A stretch of 60,293 bases of DNA from Streptomyces sp. DvalAA-43 (lineage in GTDB: Bacteria > Actinomycetota > Actinomycetes > Streptomycetales > Streptomycetaceae). Below the pieces are notes generated by a model. It was given only the letters and a program-made list of their open reading frames with translations, was not told where the DNA came from and did no database searches. The stretch's first letter is position 1. The number at the start of each line of letters is the position of its first letter. The stretch spans positions 1 to 60,293 of the forward strand of contig NZ_FMBW01000090.1 in the NCBI RefSeq assembly GCF_900091725.1, given 5' to 3'. Positions 42,492-50,972 of this stretch are shown here, one piece after another. Made by a program: the position numbers and the translations under genes.

Positions 42492-43712
42492 CTACGCGCC
42501 CGCGGTCTGCGCTCCCACGGCCTGCTCCTCGTCGCGGGCTGCCGCCGTCTGCCTGCGGGTGATCTCGTCACGGAGGGCCTCGGTGTCGGCCAGGGTGCTG
42601 GTGCAGTCCACCACGGGGTGGCCCTGGTGGAGCAACTGGACGTCCACCGCGAGCGGGGCCAGCAGCGTCGCCGGGATCACGGCGCGCGACAGGGCCGTGC
42701 GCAGCAGCTCCCGCGCCTGCGGCACCGGGGTGGCCCCGGTGACCCCGAGGTGCAGGGTCAGCGCGTGGAAGCGGCTCGGGACCTCGCGCACCACGTTCAG
42801 CATGCCGCGCGTGTCCAGTCGGCCCGAAGCCGTCAGGCGGGCCCCGTCCAGGGGCACGCACCGCCGGTCCGCCTCCTCCGCCAGCAGCGCGGCCACTTCC
42901 GTGCACACCGCCGAGAGCAGGATCTCCTGGGAGTTGGGGCCCTTGTCGATGCCCAGCATCTGCTTGGCCTGGTCCACGATCAGCGGTTCGGAGCGGCGGC
43001 TCCGCCCGTCGACCGTGAGCGAGGTGGTGTACACGGCTTCGGAGCCGTACTCCCAGACGGCGTCGGCCTCCACGAGGCACTCCACCTCACCATCGGCCGG
43101 GGCCGCGACCGGGGCCCAGTCGACGGGGACGGGCGCGGGCCCGCCCGGGGCATCGAGCGTGTGCACCGAAGCCTCGAAGGGTGCGCTGTCGAGCAGTGCC
43201 TGATGGTTGGGGCTGAAGGCGGCGACCAACTGGTTGACGGACCGCAGGAGTTCCTCGGGCGCCTCGCAGTCGATGGCGCACGACCAGCGCACGTCCGTCA
43301 GCGGAGCCCCGGGCAGTGGGCGCAGCCCGTCCGCGTCCAGGGCCAGCCGTCCGCGCGCCGTCACCCGCAGCGACCCCAGGCTGACCCCGCGCGCGGTGTG
43401 ACCGTTGACCTGGGTGATCAGCACGCAGGCGGCCACCGCGGCAAGGGCGGACTCGTACGCGGTGGGTGCCGCCGGGCCGGTGGCCTCCTCGCCCGGGGCG
43501 GAGAACGCACGGTGGTACAGGGTGAAGTCACGGGCCACCCGCAGGGTCCCGGTGCGCAGCGCACGGGTCCGGCAGGCGGTGTCGCGTTCCGCCGCGCCCG
43601 GTCCGGTGTCCAGCGGCAGTGTGACACCGAAGTCCGCGATCGCCTCCTCCGGATGGTCGCGGTATTCGTGGACGCTCTCCGAGACCCCGGTGATGTTCAG
43701 GCCGTTACGCAT
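42492..43712 (-). CDS. Two-domain OsmC-family protein
   Basis: 406 aa with two OsmC-like halves. Each has an OsmC active-site-type helix with one cysteine: AYESALAAVAACVLITQVNGHTARG in the first and QEILLSAVCTEVAALLAEEADRRC in the second. OsmC/Ohr proteins reduce organic hydroperoxides through such cysteines, but single-chain tandem forms are unusual, because the family normally works as a homodimer. The N-terminal lead GLNITGVSESVHEYRDHPEEAIADFGV is also typical. Last gene of the long NRPS-cluster run, 64 bp after the transsulfuration gene. Its role there is unknown; handling of a thiol or persulfide intermediate is possible. Confidence 0.75.
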   Translation of the reverse strand: MRNGLNITGVSESVHEYRDHPEEAIADFGVTLPLDTGPGAAERDTACRTRALRTGTLRVARDFTLYHRAFSAPGEEATGPAAPTAYESALAAVAACVLITQVNGHTARGVSLGSLRVTARGRLALDADGLRPLPGAPLTDVRWSCAIDCEAPEELLRSVNQLVAAFSPNHQALLDSAPFEASVHTLDAPGGPAPVPVDWAPVAAPADGEVECLVEADAVWEYGSEAVYTTSLTVDGRSRRSEPLIVDQAKQMLGIDKGPNSQEILLSAVCTEVAALLAEEADRRCVPLDGARLTASGRLDTRGMLNVVREVPSRFHALTLHLGVTGATPVPQARELLRTALSRAVIPATLLAPLAVDVQLLHQGHPVVDCTSTLADTEALRDEITRRQTAAARDEEQAVGAQTAGA

Positions 43713-43776
43713 GGTCGTACCTCCAGAAGTCGTTCTCGCACGATGAGGCGGGTGGACGGCCGCGCCCCGCGCCCGC

Positions 43777-45060
43777 TCACAGCGAGGACAGCGCCTGCCC
43801 GAGGTCGGACAGGAGGTCCTCCGGATCCTCGATCCCGGCGGAGAAGCGCACCAGGCCGGGTTCGATGCCGACCTCGCTGCGCTGGCGCTCGGTCAGGAAG
43901 CTGTGCGAGGTGTTGAACGGAAGGCTCACCAGCGACTCGACCCCGCCCAGGCTGGTGGCCACGACCGGAAGCCGCAGTGCGTCCAGCAGTTTCAGGGCCG
44001 TCTCGTCCCCGCCCTCCACCTCGAACGCGACCATGCCGCCGTAGCCGTCCGTGCACAGGTCCGGCATCCACCGGTACGGGTAGTCCGGGAGCGAGGGGTG
44101 GTGGACGCGGCGGATCGCGGGGTGACCGGCGAGGTAGGCGGCGACCGCCGTGGCGTTGTCGCTCTGCCGCCGCATCCGCAGCGCCAGTGTCTTCAGGCCG
44201 CGCTCCAGCAGGAAGCAGGTCATGGCGTCGAGCGAGCCGCCCAGTTTGAGCATCTGGGACCAGATGCGGTCCACGTACTTGCGCGAGCCGGATACGGCGC
44301 CGGCGGTCACATCGCTGTGGCCGTTGAGGTACTTGGTCGCGCTGTGGATCACGAGGTGCGCCCCGTGTTCGAGCGGCCGCAGGTGGACGGGGGTGAGGAA
44401 GGTGTTGTCGACCACCAGGAGAAGGTCCGACTCGGCCGCCACCTCGCCGAGTTCCTTCAGCGGGAGGCCCTTCAGCAGGGGGTTGCTGAGCGTCTCGAAG
44501 AACAGCACCTGGGTCTCGTCGCGGACCGCCCGGCGAACGGCGTCCGGGTCCGTGGGGTCGGTGAAGGTGACGGACCGGCCGAGCTGGTGCATGTCCTCGC
44601 GCAGCAGGTTGAAGGTGCCGCCGTAGACGTCCCGCGAACTGATGATGTGGCCGCCTCGGTTGGTCAGGGCGAGGAGGGTGGTGCTGATCGCGGCCATGCC
44701 GGACGAGAACACCAGACAGCTCTCGGCCGACTCCAGCGAGGCGATCTTCTCCTGCACCGCCCACTGGTTCGGGCTGCCGTAGCGGCCGTAGATCGCGATG
44801 TCGCGGATGTGCCCCTGGTCGAAGGCCGCGTAGCTGTCCTCGGTGAACTCGAAGGTGGTGGTCTGGAAGACCGGGGTGCCGACCGCCCCGGTGACCGGGT
44901 CCTCGTAGGTCCCCGCGTGGACGCTGCGGGTGCTCGGCCCGGTGTCGTCCACCACTCGTTGCTGCGGCAGGCGCGGGCCGGGGACCCGGCCGCGCTGCAG
45001 GCTGTCGACCCACTGCCGTCCCGGACCCGGCCGGGGCGCGTTCCCCTCGGATGTCGCCAT
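43777..45060 (-). CDS. Cystathionine gamma-synthase/lyase-family PLP enzyme
   Basis: 427 aa. Cys/Met-metabolism PLP fold with TRSVHAGTYEDPVTGAVGTPVFQTTTFEF at the start, YGRYGSPNQWAVQEKIASLE, FSSGMAAISTTLLAL and the PLP lysine in HSATKYLNGHSD. The family covers cystathionine gamma-synthase, gamma-lyase, methionine gamma-lyase and homocysteine/sulfhydrylase forms; which one cannot be told here. An extra about 45-residue N-terminal extension rich in Pro/Gly/Arg precedes the fold. Lies between the MFS and OsmC genes in the NRPS run, pointing to sulfur or gamma-substituted amino-acid chemistry. Confidence 0.88.
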   Translation of the reverse strand: MATSEGNAPRPGPGRQWVDSLQRGRVPGPRLPQQRVVDDTGPSTRSVHAGTYEDPVTGAVGTPVFQTTTFEFTEDSYAAFDQGHIRDIAIYGRYGSPNQWAVQEKIASLESAESCLVFSSGMAAISTTLLALTNRGGHIISSRDVYGGTFNLLREDMHQLGRSVTFTDPTDPDAVRRAVRDETQVLFFETLSNPLLKGLPLKELGEVAAESDLLLVVDNTFLTPVHLRPLEHGAHLVIHSATKYLNGHSDVTAGAVSGSRKYVDRIWSQMLKLGGSLDAMTCFLLERGLKTLALRMRRQSDNATAVAAYLAGHPAIRRVHHPSLPDYPYRWMPDLCTDGYGGMVAFEVEGGDETALKLLDALRLPVVATSLGGVESLVSLPFNTSHSFLTERQRSEVGIEPGLVRFSAGIEDPEDLLSDLGQALSSL

Positions 45061-45090
45061 GGTTTTCGTCCTCTCCTCAAGACACGGGAA

Positions 45091-46509
45091 CTACACGGGC
45101 CGCGCGGCCGTCGCCTCCAGGCACCGCACCTCGCGCACCGCGAGCGGGCTGAGGCTGATCACCAGATGGAGCAGTCCGCAGGCCAGCAGCGTGTGCCGCA
45201 GGCCCAGATGGCCGCTGAGCGGGCCCGCCGCCAGCAGGCCCAGCGGCTGGCTCGCGTACGAGCCGCACCATTCGTACGCGCTGACCTTGGAGAGCGCCGA
45301 GGGCTGCACCTGCTGTTGCAGCACCGTCTCCCACAGGGGGTTGAAAACCATCAGGCCCAGGCCGCCGACGAACCCCGCCGCCGCCAGCAGCACCGCCGAG
45401 GAAGCCTCGGACATCACCAGGGCGGGGGCCGCGAAGCCCGCCACCGCGCAGACCCCGAACCGCAGCGGCCGTCGCGGACGGACGTAGACGGCCAGCGCGC
45501 CACCGCACAACGCCCCCACGCCGGACGCCGCGAGGACCAGGCCCCAGGTCTTCGGGCCGCCGAGCTCGCGCTCGCTGAGCACCGGGCCCAGCACGGTGAA
45601 CACCGCGAAGAGGCCGTTGGTGAGGGAGGCGGCGGTGATGACGCTCCACACCCAGGTCCGGCCGCTGAACTCCCGCCAGCCCTCCCGGAGATCGCCCAGG
45701 ATGTCGCGGGCCTGGAGCGGCCCGGTGCCCTGCGCCGCCGTGGTCCGAAGCCGGGTCAGACAGCAGGCGCTCACCGCGAAGGTCGCGGCGTCGCAGGCCA
45801 GCGCCCAGCCGGGGCCGGCCAGGATCACCAGTGCCGTCGCGGCCGCCGGGCCGAGGATCATCATCCCCGAGTACGACATCGACCGCAGGGCGTTGGCCGA
45901 CTGGAGCTCGTCGTCGGGGACCACCTGGCGGACCAGCCCCGTCACCGCCGGGGTGAACATGGCGCTCGCCGTGCCGTAGACCGCCTGAAGGGCGGCGAGC
46001 TGCCAGATGCTCGCGGTGCCGGTCAGCAGCAGGGCGGCGGATCCGCCCTGGCAGACGAGCCGGACCAGGTCCGCGCCCATCATCACCCGGTAGCGGGGCA
46101 GCCGGTCCGCGATCACACCGCCGATCAGCATGAACCCCACGATCGGCAGCGACCTCGCGACCATCACCAGCCCGATGTCGCCCGCCGATCCGGTCAGGCC
46201 GAGGATGGCGAAGGCCATGGCCGGGCCGACCAGGAAGTCACCGAAGGAGGAGCTGAGCTGGGCGAGGAAGAACCACCGGTACGCGGGCCGGCGCAGCACC
46301 GCGAGCCGCGCCCGGCCCGTCGGTTCCGCCGTCCCCGGCGACTCCGCCACCCCGGTCGGTTCCGCCGTCCCCGGCGGCCGCTCGGCGTCCTTCCGGACCG
46401 CGTCGGTCCCCTCTGCGCTGTCGATCGGTGCCTCCCCCGCGGACCCGGTCGGCCGCGGCGCCGACGGTCTTGCTCCGCCCTGCGCCGGGGCCTCTCCGAC
46501 ATCATGCAC
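45091..46509 (-). CDS. MFS exporter of the NRPS cluster
   Basis: 472 aa. A disordered roughly 80-residue N-terminus with Thr/Ala/Glu/Pro repeats precedes 12 helices beginning YRWFFLAQLSSSFGDFLVGPAMAFAILGLTGSAGDIGLVMV. This is the EntS/MFS_3 type that exports siderophores and peptides. The GTG at 46509 overlaps the end of the SagB gene by 8 bp, so translation is coupled. Likely exports the peptide product; self-resistance is possible. Confidence 0.85.
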   Translation of the reverse strand: MHDVGEAPAQGGARPSAPRPTGSAGEAPIDSAEGTDAVRKDAERPPGTAEPTGVAESPGTAEPTGRARLAVLRRPAYRWFFLAQLSSSFGDFLVGPAMAFAILGLTGSAGDIGLVMVARSLPIVGFMLIGGVIADRLPRYRVMMGADLVRLVCQGGSAALLLTGTASIWQLAALQAVYGTASAMFTPAVTGLVRQVVPDDELQSANALRSMSYSGMMILGPAAATALVILAGPGWALACDAATFAVSACCLTRLRTTAAQGTGPLQARDILGDLREGWREFSGRTWVWSVITAASLTNGLFAVFTVLGPVLSERELGGPKTWGLVLAASGVGALCGGALAVYVRPRRPLRFGVCAVAGFAAPALVMSEASSAVLLAAAGFVGGLGLMVFNPLWETVLQQQVQPSALSKVSAYEWCGSYASQPLGLLAAGPLSGHLGLRHTLLACGLLHLVISLSPLAVREVRCLEATAARPV

Positions 46510-47653
46510 CGCGACCGTCCCAGGCGTCCCCGGCGAACGAGAAATCGGCCGGACCGCCTTCCAGCATGGCTTTCTGACGCACCGTCTCCTCCTGGGCCGG
46601 GACGCCGATGCCGTTGAGACCGACCAGGATCTCGGTCGTCCAGTCCAGTCCCAACGCCTCTTCCACGGCACCGTCCCGGGTCGCGGCGGTGAAGAACACC
46701 CCGAGGCCCAGGGCCGTGCCCACCAGATAGGCGGTCTGGCTGAAGTGCCCGAGCTCCATGAACAGCGTGCGGTACGTCCGGCCGGTACGGTACTTCCACG
46801 CGGTCCGTTCCAGGTGGGCGGTGTAGAAGAGCACGACACCGGCGTCACCGACGTAGGACTGTCCACCGCACCAGTGGACGAGTTCGTCGGCGTCCACCTT
46901 CCGGTCGGGCGCGATGGACTCCAGCACGTGCTCGGCGGCCCGGTAGTGGTAGATGCCGGGCTCGACGCCCTCGACACCGAGCACGACCGGATAGACCTCC
47001 AGGGTGTGCAGCGCGCCGGCCGAGGGGCTGGCCTTGAGCAACTGTGGCTGCAGACCGCTCGGTTCGACCGTGTGCAGGGCGCCGGCCACCCAGTGCAGCA
47101 GGGTGGCGAGCTCCTGCCGGGGCACCTGTGCGCCGCGCTCGAACCGCCTGGTGGTGCGTCGGCGGCGCAGCACCTGGTCCAGCCCCGGCCCGGCGAGAGG
47201 TGTGTCGTCGGCGGGCGGCAGCGGAACGCGGGGAGCGTCCGGGTACTGCTTCGCCTGGGCGGGCTGCGGCCGGTCGGGCAGGGTCCGCAGGAGCCAGGCG
47301 GTGTCCTCGGCCGCGGTGCTGAACTTCTCGTCGGCGTGGGTGCGGGTCGCGAGATGGAAGTAGCGGGCCGCGGTGCCCCATTCCGCCCACGGGCCGAGCC
47401 GTTCCTCGAAGTCGTGCTCGGGCGAGCCCTCCGCCACCAGGACGTGGGCGGCCAGCAGTTGGGCGATGAGCCGGCCGTCCGGGTCCCGGTCCGCGGTGTC
47501 ACCGCCCGGGGCCGGGGACCAGTCGGCGAAGCGCGGCAGCACACGGCGGGCGTCCGCGCTCAGCGCGAACTGCCGGTGCCGCACCGGGTCGTCGCACACC
47601 ATCGTGCCGTTGCGCCAGGTGAAGACGGAGAGTCGTGAGATGCGCAGGCGCAC
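46502..47653 (-). CDS. SagB-type FMN dehydrogenase
   Basis: 383 aa. The C-terminal two thirds is a SagB/ThcOx nitroreductase-fold domain: VLRRRRTTRRFERGAQVPRQELATLLHWVAGAL, SPSAGALHTLEVYPVVLGVEGVEPGIYHYRA, LFMELGHFSQTAYLVGTALGLGVFFTAA. The N-terminal part resembles the SagB leader-binding region (VRLRISRLSVFTWRNGTMVCDDP). The GTG at 47653 has AAAGGG 8 nt upstream. SagB enzymes oxidise azolines to azoles in ribosomal peptides, but no YcaO or precursor is near. Here it probably oxidises an NRPS intermediate. 68 bp after the Hmo gene. Confidence 0.88.
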   Translation of the reverse strand: MRLRISRLSVFTWRNGTMVCDDPVRHRQFALSADARRVLPRFADWSPAPGGDTADRDPDGRLIAQLLAAHVLVAEGSPEHDFEERLGPWAEWGTAARYFHLATRTHADEKFSTAAEDTAWLLRTLPDRPQPAQAKQYPDAPRVPLPPADDTPLAGPGLDQVLRRRRTTRRFERGAQVPRQELATLLHWVAGALHTVEPSGLQPQLLKASPSAGALHTLEVYPVVLGVEGVEPGIYHYRAAEHVLESIAPDRKVDADELVHWCGGQSYVGDAGVVLFYTAHLERTAWKYRTGRTYRTLFMELGHFSQTAYLVGTALGLGVFFTAATRDGAVEEALGLDWTTEILVGLNGIGVPAQEETVRQKAMLEGGPADFSFAGDAWDGRGA

Positions 47654-47721
47654 GGTACGGGCCCTTTCTCGGGTGACGGTCGGGCGGCCCTCGCCGCCGG
47701 CTGCGGACAGAAGCGGTGCTC

Positions 47722-48888
47722 TCAGGCCGTGAGCGGCGCGGTCCGCAGGGACGCGGCCGCCTCGGGCCGCGCACAGCCGGCCAGTGCCAGCGCGTCCTCC
47801 AGCTCCAGGGCGAGCAGTTCCAGCAGGCGCCGCACCCCGGCGGCGCCGCCCACCGCGAGCCCCCAGAGCGCCGGCCGTCCGACCAGGGCCGCCGAAGCCC
47901 CCAGGGCCAGGGCGCGCAGCACATCGGCCCCGCTGCGGATTCCGCCGTCCACCAGCACCTGCACCTGGTCCGGCAGGGCTTCGCGCACGGCCGGCAGGGC
48001 CTCGGCGCCGACGACCGCTCCGTCGAGCTGGCGGCCGCCGTGGTTGGACACCACCACCGCGTCCACCCCGAGGGCGGCGGCGCGGGCCGCGTCGTCGGGG
48101 TCGAGGATCCCCTTGACCACCAGGGGCAGTTCGGTGTGCTCGCGCAGCCAGGCGAGGTCGGACCATTGCAGGCGGGGGTCGAAGGTGGCCGTGGTGTGCA
48201 CCATGAGGGAGCTGGCGTCCGGTCGTGCGTCGTGCGCGGGCGACAGCTGGGCCCCGGTCGGCAGGTTCACCGCCCGGATGTGCGGCGGCACGGTGAAGCC
48301 GTTGCGCAGGTCGCGCAGGCGCCGCCCCATCCTGGGTACGTCCACGGTGAGGACGACGGCCCGGCAGCCGGCGTCCTCGGCCCGGCGCAGGAGGTCCACG
48401 GTGAGCCCGCGGTCACGCAGCCAGTACAGCTGGAACCAGGTGCAGGCGCCGACCGCGGCGATCTCCTCGATGGAGCAGCTGTTGAGCAGGCCGCCGACGT
48501 ACACCGCCCCGGCGTCCCGGGCGGCCGCGGCGGCGGCGAGTTCGCCGTCCGGGTGCAGCAGCCTCTGGTACGCCATGGGGGCGATCCCGAGCGGCAGGCC
48601 GAGCGCGCTGCCGAGCAGGGTGGTCCGGGTGGTGCACTGCGAGACGTCGTTGAGCATCCGGGGGACGAGCGCGATCCGCTGCCAGGCGAGCCGGTTGGCC
48701 GCGACGGTCCGCTCGGAGCCCGCTCCTCCGTCGACGAAGTCCCGGAGCCCGGCTTCCATCCGCTCGGCGGCGGCGCGTTCGAGGTCCGCCACGCTGAGCA
48801 GCGCGGCGAGTCTCGTGGCCTCGGCCGGATCGGCCGCCGGGGGGCGGGCCTCCCGCGCGGGTGCCGCTCCGTACGGTGCAGTTGTCAT
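47722..48888 (-). CDS. hmo: 4-hydroxymandelate oxidase (FMN-dependent alpha-hydroxyacid oxidase)
   Basis: 388 aa. The alpha-hydroxyacid oxidase barrel is complete: IALVPRMLNDVSQCTTRTTLLG, LPLGIAPMAYQRLLHPDGELAAARAA-like segment, CTWFQLYWLRDRGLTVDLL, LTVDVPRMGRRLRDLRNGF and the catalytic His in SNHGGRQLDG. Very close to Hmo of 4-hydroxyphenylglycine pathways, where it turns 4-hydroxymandelate into 4-hydroxybenzoylformate. The about 30-residue N-terminal extension is variable. Start ATG at 48888 overlaps the racemase-fold gene stop (ATGA). Confidence 0.9.
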   Translation of the reverse strand: MTTAPYGAAPAREARPPAADPAEATRLAALLSVADLERAAAERMEAGLRDFVDGGAGSERTVAANRLAWQRIALVPRMLNDVSQCTTRTTLLGSALGLPLGIAPMAYQRLLHPDGELAAAAAARDAGAVYVGGLLNSCSIEEIAAVGACTWFQLYWLRDRGLTVDLLRRAEDAGCRAVVLTVDVPRMGRRLRDLRNGFTVPPHIRAVNLPTGAQLSPAHDARPDASSLMVHTTATFDPRLQWSDLAWLREHTELPLVVKGILDPDDAARAAALGVDAVVVSNHGGRQLDGAVVGAEALPAVREALPDQVQVLVDGGIRSGADVLRALALGASAALVGRPALWGLAVGGAAGVRRLLELLALELEDALALAGCARPEAAASLRTAPLTA

Positions 48889-49859
48889 GTGAGGACGTCC
48901 GTTTCCTTGTCGCCCGTGGCCAGGACGGCCCATTCCGCGGGCTCGTCCGGCCGTACGCGGCCGGGCAGCAGCGCCCGGACTCGCTGCACCACGGGGCACA
49001 CATGGGCCGGCAGCCAGCGGTTCCCGGACCGGCGGGCGGTGTCGTCCGCCGCGAGCCACGCGTAGCCGTACTCCCCCACCAGCTCGGCGGCCTCGCGCGG
49101 GCCGGACACCGAGAGGGCGATCTGCTCCTCCGTGCACACGCCGATCGCGGCGAGGCCGACGTCCTGGAGCGCGTACGCCCCCGCGCACACCTCGGTGATC
49201 CCGTCCACTTCCAGGGCCCCCGCCGCGGTGGGGGTGCCTCCGACGCACACCGTGGCGCACGGCAGACCGTGCGACCGCAGCAGCCCGGCCGTCTCGACCA
49301 GCGCGGTGGCGTACGCGGCGCCGATCGTGTGCCGGGCCTCGGCGTCCGCCGCCGTGTCGAGGCCGCGGTAGCCGGTGACGCCCCGCAGCCGCAGCCACGG
49401 CCGGTCCACCACCGCGCGGGCCAGCGCCAGCACCTCGGACGGGGCCGGGGGGCTGCCGTCCGGGCCCGCGCGCAGGTCGAGGAGGACGCCGACCGGTGTC
49501 GAGCGGCGCGCGGCCGCCCGGCCGAGTCCGGCCACCGCCTCGGGGGACGCCACGTGCAGCGTCAGCCGGCAGTCGGCCGCCGACCGGGCGAAGAGTTCCC
49601 ACCGCCAGGGGTCCTCCCAGGGGTGGGAGACCACGATGTCCCGTATCCCCGCCCCGGCGTAGCGGCGGACCTCACGCGCGTGGTGCACGGCGATGCCCCG
49701 GGCCCCGGCGGCGATCTGCCGCCGGGCTATCTCCACGGTGCGGTGTCCCTTGACGTGCGCCCTGACGCGGACGCCGGCCGCGGCGGCCCTGCCGTGGAAG
49801 CTCCGCAGATTGGTGTCGAGGCGGTCCGGGTCGACGTAGGCGACCGCGTCCGCCGTCAC
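48885..49859 (-). CDS. Fold-III PLP enzyme, D-threonine aldolase / D-serine dehydratase-like
   Basis: 324 aa. Alanine-racemase N-terminal barrel with the PLP lysine in RAHVKGHRTVEIA, and a C-terminal DSD1-type domain that keeps the metal-binding His-x-Cys in PAHVCPVVQRV. This fits D-threonine aldolase or D-serine dehydratase (Zn/Mn enzymes) rather than alanine racemase. Possible jobs are cleaving or forming a beta-hydroxy D-amino acid, or epimerising a non-protein residue. It is translationally coupled both to the aminotransferase (GTGA) and to hmo (ATGA), so it belongs to the phenylglycine part of the pathway. Confidence 0.8.
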   Translation of the reverse strand: MTADAVAYVDPDRLDTNLRSFHGRAAAAGVRVRAHVKGHRTVEIARRQIAAGARGIAVHHAREVRRYAGAGIRDIVVSHPWEDPWRWELFARSAADCRLTLHVASPEAVAGLGRAAARRSTPVGVLLDLRAGPDGSPPAPSEVLALARAVVDRPWLRLRGVTGYRGLDTAADAEARHTIGAAYATALVETAGLLRSHGLPCATVCVGGTPTAAGALEVDGITEVCAGAYALQDVGLAAIGVCTEEQIALSVSGPREAAELVGEYGYAWLAADDTARRSGNRWLPAHVCPVVQRVRALLPGRVRPDEPAEWAVLATGDKETDVLT

Positions 49860-50941
49860 AGCGCCGGCCCGGCCGGTGTCCTGAACTCCGCGGCGGCGGC
49901 CAGGAATCTCGCGTTCTCGCCGCCGGTTCCGACGGTGATCCGGACGCCTTCGCCGGGGAACGCCTTGACGAGGACCCCGCGTTCCAGGCAGTGCAGCCGG
50001 AACGCGTCGGCGTGCGGGCCCAGCCCCAGCCAGAGGAAGTTCGCCCCGCTCACCGGGACCTCGTGGCCGAGCCCGAGCAGTTCGTTCCTGACCCGCTCCC
50101 GTTCCTCGATCACCGCCGCGCAGCGCAGCGCCAGCGCCTCGTCGGCGTCGAGCGAGGCGACGGCGGCGGCCTGGGCGACGCTGCTGACCGAGTACGGCAG
50201 GGCCAGCCTGCGCAGCCGTTCAGCCACGTCCTCGCAGGAGACGCCGTAGCCGATCCGCATCCCGGCGAGGCCGTACGCCTTGGAGAAGGTGCGCAGCGCC
50301 ACGACGTTGCCCCGTCCGGCGGCGCTCCGGTCCCGGACGTATGCCATGCCGTCCAGCGCGTCCGGCCGGCGGACGAACTCCCAGTAGGCCTCGTCGAGCA
50401 CGACGAGGACGTCCTCGGGGACGGAGTCGAAGAACTTCTCCAGCTCCGCCCGGCCGAGGTCACCGCCGGTCGGGTTGTTGGGTGTGCACACGAAGACCAG
50501 CCGGGTGCGGTCGCCGACCGCGTCCGCGAGCGCCGTCAGGTCGACCCGCCCGTCCGGGCGGAGCGGCACCCGGCGTGCGGTGGCACCGACCGTCCTGGCG
50601 ATCAGCGAGTACGCCTCGAAGGAGGGCCAGGGGAAGACGATCTCGTCGCCGGGCGCACTCGTGAGCTGGGCGAGCTGCAGACACAGCGCGATGGATCCGG
50701 CGCCCAGCGACACCTGGCCGGGGGTGACGCCGAAACGTCCGGCCAGGTGCTCGCGCAGGACTCGGCCGCTGCTGTCGGGGTAGCGGTGGACCCGGCCCGC
50801 GGCCCGGCCGATCACCTCCAGTACGGGGTCGAGCGGGCCGAACGGCAGCTCGTTGGAGGCGAGTTCGACCGCGTCGGCCGGAATCGGGACGGTACTGAAT
50901 CCGGCGAGATCGTCGAGATCCGGACGGGTTCGGACTGGCAT
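49856..50941 (-). CDS. HisC-like aminotransferase, putative 4-hydroxyphenylglycine transaminase
   Basis: 361 aa, fold-type I class I/II aminotransferase of the HisC/aromatic-aminotransferase branch. PLP lysine K221 in TFSKAYGLAGMRIGYG; others are ASNELPFGPLDPV, CTPNNPTGGDLG and VVLDEAYWEFV. Situated between hmaS and hmo genes, it should amminate 4-hydroxybenzoylformate to hydroxyphenylglycine, and/or deaminate tyrosine. Characterised HpgT proteins are longer and of a different branch, so this is a non-orthologous replacement if the role is right. ATG at 50941. Confidence 0.82.
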   Translation of the reverse strand: MPVRTRPDLDDLAGFSTVPIPADAVELASNELPFGPLDPVLEVIGRAAGRVHRYPDSSGRVLREHLAGRFGVTPGQVSLGAGSIALCLQLAQLTSAPGDEIVFPWPSFEAYSLIARTVGATARRVPLRPDGRVDLTALADAVGDRTRLVFVCTPNNPTGGDLGRAELEKFFDSVPEDVLVVLDEAYWEFVRRPDALDGMAYVRDRSAAGRGNVVALRTFSKAYGLAGMRIGYGVSCEDVAERLRRLALPYSVSSVAQAAAVASLDADEALALRCAAVIEERERVRNELLGLGHEVPVSGANFLWLGLGPHADAFRLHCLERGVLVKAFPGEGVRITVGTGGENARFLAAAAEFRTPAGPAL

Positions 50942-50972
50942 GATCCATTCTCCTCACTCGGACGCCCGGCGG

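Noticed and set aside
46502..47653. RiPP (thiazole/oxazole-modified microcin) cluster signalled by SagB
   Set aside because: No YcaO, ThiF-like partner or precursor ORF within 10 kb; the surroundings are NRPS genes.
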